The translations under genes were made by a program, and so were the position numbers. Shown here in pieces: positions 1 through 8,894 of a stretch of DNA of 54,210 nucleotides (its first letter is position 1; each line of letters begins with the position of its first letter). Below the pieces are notes generated by a model. That model was not told the origin of the DNA, did no database searches, and saw only the letters and a list, made by a program, of their open reading frames with translations. The DNA comes from Emticicia agri (GTDB taxonomy: Bacteria > Bacteroidota > Bacteroidia > Cytophagales > Spirosomataceae), in contig CAMAQF010000017.1 of the NCBI GenBank assembly GCA_945860265.1, positions 1 to 54,210 of the forward strand. Direction: 5' to 3'.

Positions 1-894
1 TAGGTCTGCTTTTTCAATGACTAAAATATCAGAACTTGATTCAGATTTATTCGGTGAATTTAGAATGAAGGTTTCCACCATAGGTTTTTCGTTGGCAATA
101 GTCTCAATTTCTTCTACAAAAGATGCTCCTTTTTTTATCCAAGAAAAAATAGTCGAAATCTCGTTTCTGGTAAGTTGGGTTTTACCTTTGGGAGGCATGT
201 GTTTGTCATTATCTTCTGGCAAAATTAAATGGGTAAATAAGATGCTTTTGTTTGGATTCCCAAGGCTCACAATACGCCCATTTTTGCCGCCTTTTTTTAT
301 AAAATCTTCCGAATCTAAGCGTAAACTACCTTTCTTTTTGCTGGCAGAATGACAGTTATAACACTTGGTTTTCAAAATCGGAATAATCTTATCTCGATAC
401 ACAAATGTTTTTCTTGTAACGACATGATTCATGCTCTGCGTACTGTCAATACTTTCAAAAGAAGCTATTTTTGTGGTTTCTATGATAGTAGAAGATTTAC
501 TTTTAGAAGTAAAAAGATAAGCTTCTCCATGCGTGATATTTCCTCCAAAATGCCCTGTTATCGTCAAACAAACGATGGTTGCGGTTGCTAATATCCAACG
601 ATATTTTTTGAAAAAATAGGCTAAAAATCCAAGAATAGCGGTGCTGATACCCGTCCATTGGTGTTTGAAAATAGCATCGGTTTCGTATTCACCTGATTTG
701 GCTAAAAACCAACCCGCTATACAAGCAAATACCGAAGAAAGTGTTCCTAAAAGTAGAGCTAAATCAATGGCAGCATTCATGTCAATTTTTCTGAATTGCT
801 GTAAAATCATCATAATATAGGCAAAAATCACAATGCCGATGGGCAAATGCACAATGAGTGGATGTAAATGTCCGATTAATTCTGTTAGAAACAT
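1..894 (-). CDS. DUF2231 / Planctomycete-type cytochrome c membrane protein (3' end outside window)
   Basis: The frame is open from an ATG at 894 down to base 1, so only the first 298 codons are present. The N-terminus (GHLHPLIVHLPIG) and following hydrophobic stretches are typical of the DUF2231-like membrane module. A THGEAYLF motif follows, then a single c-type haem site CYNCH at residues 178-182, then an MPPKGKTQLT motif that is usual in Planctomycete-type cytochrome domains (PSCyt1). It is a clear paralogue of the protein at 44141-45571, which has the same order of modules plus leucine-rich repeats at its C-terminus; whether this copy has them cannot be seen. Likely an inner-membrane protein with a periplasmic haem domain. 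The function is unknown; electron transfer to exported oxidoreductases is an inference. Confidence 0.85.
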   Translation of the reverse strand, partial: MFLTELIGHLHPLIVHLPIGIVIFAYIMMILQQFRKIDMNAAIDLALLLGTLSSVFACIAGWFLAKSGEYETDAIFKHQWTGISTAILGFLAYFFKKYRWILATATIVCLTITGHFGGNITHGEAYLFTSKSKSSTIIETTKIASFESIDSTQSMNHVVTRKTFVYRDKIIPILKTKCYNCHSASKKKGSLRLDSEDFIKKGGKNGRIVSLGNPNKSILFTHLILPEDNDKHMPPKGKTQLTRNEISTIFSWIKKGASFVEEIETIANEKPMVETFILNSPNKSESSSDILVIEKADL

Positions 895-919
895 TTTTGT
901 ATTGGTACAAAGATTTTCT

Positions 920-927
920 CAAAATTA
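920..927 (-). promoter_or_regulatory. candidate -7 box (TAATTTTG) of the DUF2231/cytochrome gene
   Basis: On the minus strand TAATTTTG matches the Bacteroidetes -7 consensus TAnnTTTG and lies about 26 bases before the ATG at 894. No convincing -33 TTTG box was found at the right distance, so this is only a candidate. Confidence 0.3.
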
Positions 928-1000
928 ATCAAATTTAAGTCACAGAAAAGAAAGTAGCAAGATTAGATTTTTTGTAGATAAAATAGGATAGAGTTGGTTT

Positions 1001-1032
1001 TTGGAAGTCAGTCTTTTATTCCTGACTTCCAA
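1001..1032 (-). terminator. hairpin just after uvrA
   Basis: TTGGAAGTCAG and CTGACTTCCAA form a perfect 11-bp stem around a 10-nt loop, starting four bases after the uvrA stop codon. There is no U-run after the stem on the uvrA transcript, so it could be a terminator of weak type or an mRNA 3'-end stabiliser. Confidence 0.5.
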
Positions 1033-1036
1033 TCTT

Positions 1037-3985
1037 TTATAACTTCCCTTTCAAGAAATCAGCAGTATAATTTCTTTCAAGTTTTATCATTGCTTCGGGC
1101 GTGCCTTCAAAAGTTAAATAGCCACCTTTTTCGCCACCATCTGGACCTAAATCAATAATCCAATCGGCCGATTTTATCACTTCCATATTATGCTCAATAA
1201 TAATAACGGTATCGCCTTGGTCAACTAAAGCATTGATGGCTTTCAAGAGTTTTTTGATGTCGTGGAAGTGCAAGCCTGTTGTTGGTTCGTCAAAAACGAA
1301 TAGTGTTTTGCCTTTATCAGCATTACCTTTGCTTAAGAAAAAGGCAAGTTTTACACGCTGTGCTTCTCCGCCCGAGAGCGTACTTGACGACTGCCCCAGT
1401 CGAATATAACCTAAACCTACATCTTGGAGCGGACGAAGTTTATCGGCCAATTTTGGCTCGGTCAAGCTAAAAAATTCAATGGCTACGTCAACGGTCATGG
1501 CCAAAATATCAGCAATATCTTTTTCATTATATTTTACTTCCAGAATCTCCTGTTTAAAGCGTTTTCCGCCACAACTCTCGCATTTTAAACGTACATCGGC
1601 CATAAATTGCATTTCAATTGTTTGCTCGCCTTCTCCTTGGCAGGCTTCACAACGGCCACCATCAACATTGAAAGAGAAGAAAGCTGGCTTATAATCTCGT
1701 GCTTTTGAAAGCTGTTGTTCGGCCATCATTTGACGAATGTAATCATACGCCTTGATGTACGTAACAGGGTTTGAGCGAGACGATTTACCAATAGGATTTT
1801 GGTCAATCATTTCAACCTGCGTGATGCGGTCGAGTGAACCAATCAAACCTGAATACTTTCCTGCCTCTTCGCTGTATTCGCCTTTCAATCGAGCAATGGC
1901 TGGAAATAAAATTTTACGAACTAAAGTTGATTTTCCTGAACCACTCACACCAGTTACGACTGTAAGTACGCCTAACGGAAATTTTACATCAACTTCTTTG
2001 AGATTATTTTCTCTTGCACCTTTCAGTTCGATAAAGTCAGTTGGTTTTCGGCGTTGAATAGGCACAGGAATTTGGTCGAATCCTGTTAAGAAATTGATAG
2101 TGTGGGAAATACTTTTTTCACTCGATGCTTTATTGATTTCCGCCCAACTTCCTTGAAAAATCAATTCTCCGCCAAGCGTTCCTGCATCTGGGCCGATATC
2201 GATAATTTGGTCGGCGGCACGCATAACTTCTTCTTCGTGTTCTACCACAACCACCGTATTACCCATGTTTCGCAGCGATTCCAAAACGCTTACTAGGCGT
2301 TGTGTATCTCGAGGGTGTAAGCCAATGCTTGGTTCGTCAAGAATATACATCGAACCAACTAAGGCACTTCCGAGGGAAGTTGCCAGTTTTATGCGTTGAA
2401 ATTCACCGCCCGAAAGACTTGAAGTAAGGCGATTCAGAGTCAAATAACCCAATCCAACTCGCTCCATAAATTCGAGGCGACTATTTATTTCTATCAAAAT
2501 TCTTTTTGAAACAGCTTTCTGATAATCTGGTAGCTGTAAACTTTTGAAGAAGTTAGCTAAATCAGAAATTGGCATCAACACCAAATCAACGATTGACGCT
2601 TTGCCGATTTTTACGTAGCTGGCATCTTTGCGTAGGCGTGAACTTCGACAATCAGGACAGTCAGTGCGACCTCGATAACGAGAGAGCATTACGCGGTATT
2701 GTACTTTATACACTTGACTCTCGATGTCAGAAAAAAAAGCATCTAGGCCTTGAAAATATTTGTTTCCTGTCCAAAGTAATTGTTGTTGTTCGGGTGTGAG
2801 GTCTTTGTATGAGCGGTGTATTGGGAAATCGCAACGAATACCATTTTTGAGCAAAGGTGCAAGCCATTCGCTCATGCGTTCGCTTCGCCACGGAGCAATC
2901 GCTCCTTCAAAAACTGATAAATTTTTATCTGGAACCACTAGTTCGGGGTCAATTCCCAGTACTTTGCCGAAACTTTCGCAACGTTTGCAAGCTCCAAAAG
3001 GATTATTGAAAGTAAAAAGATTTACACTTGGTTCTTCAAAAGGTATTCCGTCAAGTTCAAATTTATCAGAAAATGTAGTTCTTCTCTGCCCTCGACTTCG
3101 CTCGGTTATCGGAGGAGATGACTGCTCTCCAAGCGTAGTAGATTGCTGTTGGAGTGAAGCCGTTTGTTGCCCAGATGTACCTGATTGCTCCCCGAGCGTA
3201 GCCGAGGGCATAATTTCAACAATACATTCGCCTTCTCCCTCAAAAAAAGAGGTTTGCACTGAGTCTGAAAAACGAAATTGAGTGTCTTCATCGTTGTGCT
3301 TAACAACGTTTCGGTCAATCAGAATTTCTAATTCTTGATCTTTTGAAAGTTTTACTTTTTCTTCTTGGAGGTCCTGTATTTGCTTTATTTCTCCATCAAC
3401 TACAACACGGGTATAGCCTTTTTGAAGTAAAAGCTCTAATTCTTTCTCTATTTTTCGACCTTCTTTTAATTTTAATGGTGTCAAAACCATCACACGAGTG
3501 CCTTCGTCATGCGAAAGAATGAAATTTACGACATCGGTTACTGTATCTTTTCTTACTTCTTGCCCAGAAACTGGAGAGTAGGTGATACCTGCACGAGCAA
3601 AAAGAAGTTTTAGATAATCGTATATTTCGGTCGTTGTACCGACTGTTGAGCGAGGGTTTTTGGTTGCAACTTTCTGTTCGATGGCAATCGCTGGCGAAAC
3701 ACCTTTGATATAATCTACTTCGGGTTTTTCCATACGACCCAAAAACTGACGAGCATACGAACTCAAACTTTCGACATACATTCGCTGTCCCTCGGCAAAG
3801 AGGGTATCGAACGCCAACGAAGATTTGCCACTTCCCGAAAGCCCCGTGACTACCACGAGTTTGTTGCGGGGAATTGCCACATCAATATTTTTGAGATTAT
3901 TTACTTTTGCTCCCTTTATGATGATGTATTGCTTCGGGTCAAGGGTTTCGACGTCGGTATGATGCGTATTTTGGGTATTATTCAT
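1037..3985 (-). CDS. uvrA: UvrABC excinuclease subunit A, with a 40-codon repeat-derived insertion
   Basis: Damage-recognition ATPase of nucleotide excision repair. Two ABC modules are visible: Walker [10 protein letters not shown] at residues 48-56 and GVSGSGKST near 676, LSGGE signatures near 522 and 869, and DEPSIGLH and DEPTTGLH Walker B regions. Zinc-finger cysteine pairs are present (CKRC, CPDC, CEAC, CESC). The protein is 982 residues, about 40 longer than the usual 940-950. The excess maps to residues 260-299, a Gln/Ser/Thr-rich stretch between the conserved FFEGEGEC and FSDKFELDG motifs, and corresponds exactly to a 120-bp inverted-repeat element (see 3089-3208). All catalytic motifs are intact, so the enzyme is probably functional. 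It appears to be transcribed alone. Confidence 0.97.
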   Translation of the reverse strand: MNNTQNTHHTDVETLDPKQYIIIKGAKVNNLKNIDVAIPRNKLVVVTGLSGSGKSSLAFDTLFAEGQRMYVESLSSYARQFLGRMEKPEVDYIKGVSPAIAIEQKVATKNPRSTVGTTTEIYDYLKLLFARAGITYSPVSGQEVRKDTVTDVVNFILSHDEGTRVMVLTPLKLKEGRKIEKELELLLQKGYTRVVVDGEIKQIQDLQEEKVKLSKDQELEILIDRNVVKHNDEDTQFRFSDSVQTSFFEGEGECIVEIMPSATLGEQSGTSGQQTASLQQQSTTLGEQSSPPITERSRGQRRTTFSDKFELDGIPFEEPSVNLFTFNNPFGACKRCESFGKVLGIDPELVVPDKNLSVFEGAIAPWRSERMSEWLAPLLKNGIRCDFPIHRSYKDLTPEQQQLLWTGNKYFQGLDAFFSDIESQVYKVQYRVMLSRYRGRTDCPDCRSSRLRKDASYVKIGKASIVDLVLMPISDLANFFKSLQLPDYQKAVSKRILIEINSRLEFMERVGLGYLTLNRLTSSLSGGEFQRIKLATSLGSALVGSMYILDEPSIGLHPRDTQRLVSVLESLRNMGNTVVVVEHEEEVMRAADQIIDIGPDAGTLGGELIFQGSWAEINKASSEKSISHTINFLTGFDQIPVPIQRRKPTDFIELKGARENNLKEVDVKFPLGVLTVVTGVSGSGKSTLVRKILFPAIARLKGEYSEEAGKYSGLIGSLDRITQVEMIDQNPIGKSSRSNPVTYIKAYDYIRQMMAEQQLSKARDYKPAFFSFNVDGGRCEACQGEGEQTIEMQFMADVRLKCESCGGKRFKQEILEVKYNEKDIADILAMTVDVAIEFFSLTEPKLADKLRPLQDVGLGYIRLGQSSSTLSGGEAQRVKLAFFLSKGNADKGKTLFVFDEPTTGLHFHDIKKLLKAINALVDQGDTVIIIEHNMEVIKSADWIIDLGPDGGEKGGYLTFEGTPEAMIKLERNYTADFLKGKL
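3089..3208. repeat. palindromic repeat element inserted in frame within uvrA
   Basis: The 120-bp segment starts CCCTCGACTTCGCTCGG and ends CCGAGCGTAGCCGAGGG; these ends are inverted repeats matching at 15 of 17 positions, and the match extends by two more bases (TG/CA) on each side. Inside are further degenerate copies of the CTACGCTCGG/GAGCAATC unit. Its length is exactly 40 codons and it has no stop in the uvrA frame. The base composition is GC-richer than the surrounding gene. It looks like an intergenic-type palindromic repeat that has been accommodated as coding sequence, as described for Rickettsia palindromic elements; the family in this organism is not known to me. Confidence 0.75.
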
Positions 3986-4043
3986 TCGGGTTTAAAAGAG
4001 TAGCTCGAATATATTTAACCTATTTATCGGTAATATAGTTTCG

Positions 4044-6392
4044 TTATTTTTGGATAATTAAGCGAGATGAATTCTCGAAGCCATCACCCTTTATTCTGAT
4101 TATATAAGAACCTTTTTCTAAGTTATTTAAGTCTATTTCTTTTCGTTCAGTGGTATCATCAGCAATGTACTTTAATACCAGTTTTCCTATTAGATTATAA
4201 ATTCTTATATCTAAGTTTTTGATGTCCTCCTTGGTTTCGATGTACAAAAGGTTGGCTGTGGGATTGGGATATAACGTAACTATGTCACTTGATGCTTTGA
4301 AAACAATGATGTTTGAATTTGCTGATGAACAGCTAATGCTTTGATTGTTAGGAGTTTGATAGGTTCTAAGCGTTGCTATTTGATAGTTGCCATCTTGGGT
4401 AGTTTTTAGGTTTTTGATGTTTGACTTCAAAAAAATTACGTTATCTTTTTTCCACGCGTATTGGTCATTTGAAACTAAATCTGGACTTGAAACATTTAGG
4501 GTAAATAAACCGATTTGTGATAATGTTGGCTGTTTAGGAATTGGATGAATACTTAGCCTCTCAACGGTCGAAACAAGAGATTCACACCCAAAATCACTAA
4601 TACTTCTTACCGAAAAATTATAATTACCAACTGTGTCGAGTGTAATGGTCTTTGCGTTTGTAGCATTACTCCACAAAACCTTATCCTCAGTATTAACTGT
4701 AAGAGTAATTTTGTCATTAAAGCAAATGTTGTTTTCAGGCGAAACCAAAATTTTAGGTTGAGAAGGAATTGGATTTGCTTTTGTGGTCAGTTTCGCCGAA
4801 ACGTCCGAAAAACAGCCAAAGTTATTTTGTGCCTTCACCGTAAAATCTCCTGATTTATCAACCGATATTTTTTGTGTGGTTTCCCCCGAACTCCAAATAT
4901 ATGATTTTGCCCCTGCATTATTGGCGGTAAGTTCAATTTTTTCAGTACCGTCAGTGCAAAACTCTAAACTTTTATCAGCCGTAATATTTGGTTTTGTAGA
5001 AGGATAAATAAGGTTTGTGTTAATACTCGGCACGAGTAAAGTATTGCCTTTTTGGTCTTTAACAGCTACCGTAATAGTTTCTTTATTGACTGTAATTTGA
5101 TTATTTTTAGCATTATTCGACCATTCATAGCTTTTTAGTCCTTCGGGGAGTTTGATGCTTACTTGATTGTCTGAATCGCACTCGATTTCGGGTTCGATGA
5201 TGGATTTTGCCAAAATTGGTTTTGAATTTTTGAAGAAATTATCATCCAGCGATTTGTCCCAGTTTTCGGCCAAAAGTGAAATGCCCATATTGCCAGGGAC
5301 ATTCTTAAAATGTACATCATCAAGTCTTGGAATTTGCAGACTATCGGTTAAAGGCCCGGCAAAAACATTATTGCCTGCTTTATTGATTATTTGATTTTGT
5401 CCTCCTATGATTTCGAGGTTCGAAGGGGCTTGATATGTAACTGAAGTTCGTGCCACCATCCAAGTAAGTTTTTCGTCAAAATCGTTTCTCGAAATATCAA
5501 TTAGTCGCTGAAGGTTCATAGAATAAACATCAGCCGAAAGCCTATTTGGCGAATTATCAGTTTCGCCTTGAATCCAAAGCAGCGACCGAACGCCCAATAA
5601 AGCACCATAATATTGTAAAGTATTTTTTAGGTTGATATAGGGCAAGCCATTCAGTAACTGAAAACGTCCGCCAACATCCAACACGAAGTTAAATGTTGGT
5701 TTTCCTTCAGCACTTTCTCGCCAATTAATGACCGAAACAAGCGAAAGACCTTCATTAAAAAACACAACAGGTACATTCAACCTTTTCACGAGCCTATCGC
5801 CTAATTCGCCCCAGCACCACGGGCCATCACCCTGCGGAGCTATGTTTACTTTTTCGCTTAATTGTACGAAATTAAGATTTTCGGGTAGCTTATCAATGAT
5901 GTTGCTATTATTAAAATTTATAGCATTCACTCTATCATCGGTTGCTCCTTTTGCTCCGTAATTGGGTATTCCTTGAGCGTTCGACTGCCCCAAAACGATA
6001 AAAACCTCACCAATTCCTATTTTTTCAATGGTTATTGTTTTTAATGTTGAGTTGTTTTTTATTGCTCTGATTTCAAGTTTATACCAGCCACCTTGTCCTT
6101 GTATTTTTCCTGCGAAATACCCGGCCTTTGGTTTATCTTGCACAACAGTCCAATCGGTTTCGATGCCTTGACCTGCTGCAATTGGTGTAAGTTTCGCTTC
6201 CACTTTATCAATCTCTTCCGAATAATTACCGATAATATTTACAAAGCCTTTGTTGTCATTGTTTCTCTGGAAAACAATTCTGTTGGATGGAAAGCTAATA
6301 GTTATTTGAGCCAAAGCTTTATGGTCGAGCATAATAAAGCACAAAAAGAAGAAAACACTTTTTTTAAGTTTAAGTAAAAGATTGTGAAACAT
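4044..6392 (-). CDS. T9SS-secreted SASA-type (sialate O-acetylesterase-like) esterase
   Basis: A 782-residue exported protein. The signal peptide runs to about residue 29 (ending ALAQ). GQSNAQG at 135-141 is the nucleophile block of the SASA/DUF303 SGNH-like carbohydrate esterases, and GVRSLLWIQGETD and DDVHFKN later match the rest of that catalytic domain. The middle (about 390-690) is made of beta-sandwich-like repeats with SYxWSSGE motifs, as in PKD/Ig-like modules of Bacteroidetes surface proteins. The last ~78 residues, beginning TLYPNPTANLLYIE, are a type A T9SS sorting domain, so the protein should be delivered across the outer membrane. Likely removes acetyl groups from a polysaccharide or glycan; the substrate is not readable from sequence. 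Confidence 0.85.
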   Translation of the reverse strand: MFHNLLLKLKKSVFFFLCFIMLDHKALAQITISFPSNRIVFQRNNDNKGFVNIIGNYSEEIDKVEAKLTPIAAGQGIETDWTVVQDKPKAGYFAGKIQGQGGWYKLEIRAIKNNSTLKTITIEKIGIGEVFIVLGQSNAQGIPNYGAKGATDDRVNAINFNNSNIIDKLPENLNFVQLSEKVNIAPQGDGPWCWGELGDRLVKRLNVPVVFFNEGLSLVSVINWRESAEGKPTFNFVLDVGGRFQLLNGLPYINLKNTLQYYGALLGVRSLLWIQGETDNSPNRLSADVYSMNLQRLIDISRNDFDEKLTWMVARTSVTYQAPSNLEIIGGQNQIINKAGNNVFAGPLTDSLQIPRLDDVHFKNVPGNMGISLLAENWDKSLDDNFFKNSKPILAKSIIEPEIECDSDNQVSIKLPEGLKSYEWSNNAKNNQITVNKETITVAVKDQKGNTLLVPSINTNLIYPSTKPNITADKSLEFCTDGTEKIELTANNAGAKSYIWSSGETTQKISVDKSGDFTVKAQNNFGCFSDVSAKLTTKANPIPSQPKILVSPENNICFNDKITLTVNTEDKVLWSNATNAKTITLDTVGNYNFSVRSISDFGCESLVSTVERLSIHPIPKQPTLSQIGLFTLNVSSPDLVSNDQYAWKKDNVIFLKSNIKNLKTTQDGNYQIATLRTYQTPNNQSISCSSANSNIIVFKASSDIVTLYPNPTANLLYIETKEDIKNLDIRIYNLIGKLVLKYIADDTTERKEIDLNNLEKGSYIIRIKGDGFENSSRLIIQK

Positions 6393-6433
6393 TTTTAAAT
6401 TTATTTCGGGATGTTGGATAGGTTAATCTAAAA

Positions 6434-6441
6434 CAAAAATA
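6434..6441 (-). promoter_or_regulatory. candidate -7 box (TATTTTTG) for the SASA esterase
   Basis: On the minus strand TATTTTTG fits TAnnTTTG and lies about 42 bases before the ATG at 6392. No clear -33 box accompanies it. Confidence 0.3.
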
Positions 6442-6518
6442 AACTTTTTTCTAGATAAATAAGTAACAGCGTATTAATTTTAGTAAATGAAAAGATAGAA
6501 ACCTGCCTTTAAAAATTG

Positions 6519-6526
6519 TACTTTTG
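6519..6526 (+). promoter_or_regulatory. candidate -7 box (TACTTTTG) for the HAD phosphatase gene
   Basis: TACTTTTG matches TAnnTTTG and would put the transcription start near 6533, about 24 bases before the TTG start at 6557. A -33 box is not obvious. Confidence 0.4.
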
Positions 6527-6556
6527 CAAAATAAACCCTAAAATTCGCAAAGAAAA

Positions 6557-7216
6557 TTGGAAACATCTTTCGCTGTTATTTTTGATATGGACGGTGTCAT
6601 CTGCGACACAAACCCTTATCACTCACTCGCTTGGAAAGCCTATCTTGATAAACACGGAATCACATCAAGTGAGGAAGAATTTATTGCTCACATGTACGGC
6701 AAAAGCAATAGCTATATTCTGAAACATTTTTTCAAAAGGGAAATCGTAGGCGAGGAGTTCGACCGCATGGAGTTTGAAAAAGAAGCACTTTTTCGTCGAA
6801 TTTACGAAGAACACGTAAAGCCAATTTCGGGTTTAGTCGAATTTATTGATGAACTAAAAGCTTATGGTGTTCGAACAGGTATCGCAACTTCGGCACCATA
6901 TCTAAATATGGAAATGATTCTAAGTAAACTGCCTTTACGTGATAAAATGCAATCTTTACTAGCCAGCGAAGACGTAAGCAAACATAAACCCAATCCCGAG
7001 GTTTACCTAAAATCTGCTTTGAACTTAGATATTTCGCCTGAAAGATGTGTTGTTTTTGAAGATTCGTACTCTGGCGTTACCGCAGGAAAAGCCGCAGGTG
7101 CAAAGGTTGTTGGAGTACTTTCGACTTACAAAAAAGAAGAATTACCTATTTGTGATGACTATATTGTCAATTACGAAGAGCTTACTTATCAGAAAATCAA
7201 AGAGATAGTAGGATAA
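6557..7216 (+). CDS. HAD-superfamily phosphatase / beta-phosphoglucomutase-like
   Basis: A 219-residue soluble protein. The first HAD motif FDMDGVICD places the nucleophile Asp at residue 10 and the acid/base Asp at 12. A helical cap follows, then TSAP (motif II), KHKPNPEVY (motif III Lys) and FEDSYSGV (motif IV acidic pair). This order and the small cap are those of the beta-phosphoglucomutase/phosphonatase-like branch (HAD subfamily IA). The start is a TTG at 6557: an in-frame stop lies at 6539-6541 and no ATG occurs between that stop and the catalytic DMDG, so the TTG is forced. Substrate cannot be predicted; a sugar phosphate is most likely. Confidence 0.88.
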   Translation: METSFAVIFDMDGVICDTNPYHSLAWKAYLDKHGITSSEEEFIAHMYGKSNSYILKHFFKREIVGEEFDRMEFEKEALFRRIYEEHVKPISGLVEFIDELKAYGVRTGIATSAPYLNMEMILSKLPLRDKMQSLLASEDVSKHKPNPEVYLKSALNLDISPERCVVFEDSYSGVTAGKAAGAKVVGVLSTYKKEELPICDDYIVNYEELTYQKIKEIVG

Positions 7217-7362
7217 GTTTGTGTATGTTGTTTGCTAATTATTGCCCGCAAATTACGGTGGTTTTTTGTTTGATTTACATAAAACTGCTCCATGAAATAT
7301 CCGTCATCAGTGTGCCATATTTTAATAGTCAAAAATAATTCAATAAGGTAATCGCTTCATAT

Positions 7363-7381
7363 GACAGGTTGCAAACCTGTC
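7363..7381. repeat. short palindrome GACAGGTT-GCA-AACCTGTC
   Basis: Perfect 8-bp arms around GCA, lying 16 bases before the ATG of the MFS gene. A near-identical palindrome (GACAGGTTTGCAACCTGTC type) is a frequent dispersed repeat in Bacteroidetes genomes as far as I know. It could also form a hairpin in the leader of the MFS mRNA. Confidence 0.6.
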
Positions 7382-7397
7382 CTACAAATTGCTTATA

Positions 7398-8591
7398 ATG
7401 CTTACTCACTTACGTACTTTTTTTACCCATCGACAGAGCTTGGCCATTGGTCTGGTCTTTATTTCGGTTGGTTTTTTATTTGGAAACTGGGCAACTTTAA
7501 TTCCCTACATCAAACAAAAATTTGACCTAGACGATGCTCAACTTGGACTACTTTTGCTGAGTATGCCCATCGGTGCAACTGTCATGAATCCGTTTTCGAC
7601 TTATTTCATCAATCGTTTCGGTATGCTTAATACTACTATTTTTGGGCTGATTCTGCTAGTAGTTACCTATATTTTACCCGTAAGTTTTTATTATCTACCA
7701 TTGGTTTCAGCAGGCTTGGTTTTGGTCGGAATTAGCCTTTCTGTCACAAACGTAGCCATGAATACTTGTGTGACAAGCCTAGAGCATCAATATGGTATCA
7801 ATATTATGTCAACATGCCACGGAATGTTTAGTGCGGGACTCATGTTTGGCTCTGTAACTGCAAGTATTCTGCGTGGAATGAAAATCGAGCCAGTTTTTCA
7901 AATGACGGTCATTGCAGTTGTAATTACAGCCTTGGTTATTCTACTTAGACCAACAATTTTAGGTATCCACGAAGAAAAAATTATTGATGAAGGTGGCGAC
8001 GGAGAGACGTCTCTAGGAGAGACGCCTCCCGGAGCAAAATTTATTCTTCCGAAAGGTGCATTATTATTAATGATTCTTATAAGTCTCTGTACCAACGTTA
8101 CTGAAGGCACAATGGCCGATTGGACGGCCGTTTATATGCGAGAGATTGTACATACCGATGATTATTTCATTGGCTGGGGTTTAGCTAGCTACTCAATGTT
8201 TATGTCCTTGGGACGTTTCCTTGGCGATGCCCTTATTCCTCGTTTTGGGGGTAATGCCGTACTTTGTGTAGGAGGAATCATTGCCGCATTGGGCATTGTA
8301 TTGGCTATTATTTTCCCATATACATTTACCTCTATTTTTGGTTTTACGCTCGTAGGGGCGGGTGTATCTTGCGGAGCTCCTATATTATATGGTAGTGCGG
8401 CTCGTGTGCCGGGTATGGCCAAAGGTGCAGGCTTGGCTACCTTGAATACTTTCAGTATGGGAGGTTTTTTGGCCGGGCCAGTGCTCATCGGATTTATTTC
8501 CAAAAGTGTCAATCTACCTTTTGCATTTTCGATGGTAGCAGTTTTGGCAATTGTTTGGGTATTTTTGGTGAATAGAGTAAAACTTTATTGA
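7398..8591 (+). CDS. MFS transporter
   Basis: A 397-residue integral inner-membrane protein with about twelve hydrophobic segments. FINRFG at the loop after the second helix and the mirrored GRFLGDALIPRFG in the second half are the usual MFS loop signatures. I chose the ATG at 7398 rather than the in-frame TTG at 7389. The loop between the two six-helix halves carries an acidic, Gly-rich stretch (DGETSLGETPPG) encoded by repetitive DNA, see 8006-8037. Overall look is that of the sugar/drug-type MFS proteins of Bacteroidetes; the substrate is not predictable. No operon partner is evident. Confidence 0.85.
   Translation: MLTHLRTFFTHRQSLAIGLVFISVGFLFGNWATLIPYIKQKFDLDDAQLGLLLLSMPIGATVMNPFSTYFINRFGMLNTTIFGLILLVVTYILPVSFYYLPLVSAGLVLVGISLSVTNVAMNTCVTSLEHQYGINIMSTCHGMFSAGLMFGSVTASILRGMKIEPVFQMTVIAVVITALVILLRPTILGIHEEKIIDEGGDGETSLGETPPGAKFILPKGALLLMILISLCTNVTEGTMADWTAVYMREIVHTDDYFIGWGLASYSMFMSLGRFLGDALIPRFGGNAVLCVGGIIAALGIVLAIIFPYTFTSIFGFTLVGAGVSCGAPILYGSAARVPGMAKGAGLATLNTFSMGGFLAGPVLIGFISKSVNLPFAFSMVAVLAIVWVFLVNRVKLY
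8006..8037. repeat. short GC-rich repeat within the MFS central loop
   Basis: Two copies of GGAGAGACG lie 15 bases apart, the first overlapping a perfect 12-bp palindrome AGAGACGTCTCT. The segment encodes the GETSLGETPPG loop. It resembles dispersed GTAGAGACGC-type repeats but is too short to assign. Confidence 0.4.
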
Positions 8592-8894
8592 GAAAATAAA
8601 TCCTGGAATAGCTTTTTTTGATCCTTTCAATCAACATGCCAATTTTTCATTAAATATTAAATTTAAAAATATTTTTTAAAAAAGCTACAAATAATCAAAT
8701 TTATTGCAAAATAATTGTGTTTGGAATGATTATTGTTTAATTTTATATTAATAAGCTTTGGATTAGCTATAAAAAATATCCGACAACCACTCATTATCAA
8801 GTTCTTTACCATTAAATAAAATTCTATAAGAAAGTTTTTTCTTATAGAAACAACTATTTACCTTTATATCAGAAAAAAATTATAAACTTATTAT
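8592..8894. other. AT-rich intergenic region with one strong hairpin
   Basis: No coding potential seen. TTCTATAAGAAA and TTTCTTATAGAA at 8822-8849 form a perfect 12-bp stem with a 4-nt loop, 45 bases before the next start codon. TACCTTTA, a one-mismatch -7 box, follows the hairpin. The hairpin might be an operator, a leader structure or a distant terminator for the MFS gene. Confidence 0.5.

Noticed and set aside
3106..3318. Extra open frames across the uvrA repeat on both strands
   Set aside because: They arise from the repetitive insert and GC-rich antisense of uvrA; no motif or start context supports them.
7389..7397. Longer TTG-started forms of the MFS, helicase, TPR, PVC-cytochrome, GH5 and esterase genes
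   Set aside because: In each case a downstream ATG gives a proper signal peptide or family start, and the extension shows no similarity. TTG was kept only at 6557 and 31051, where no ATG fits.
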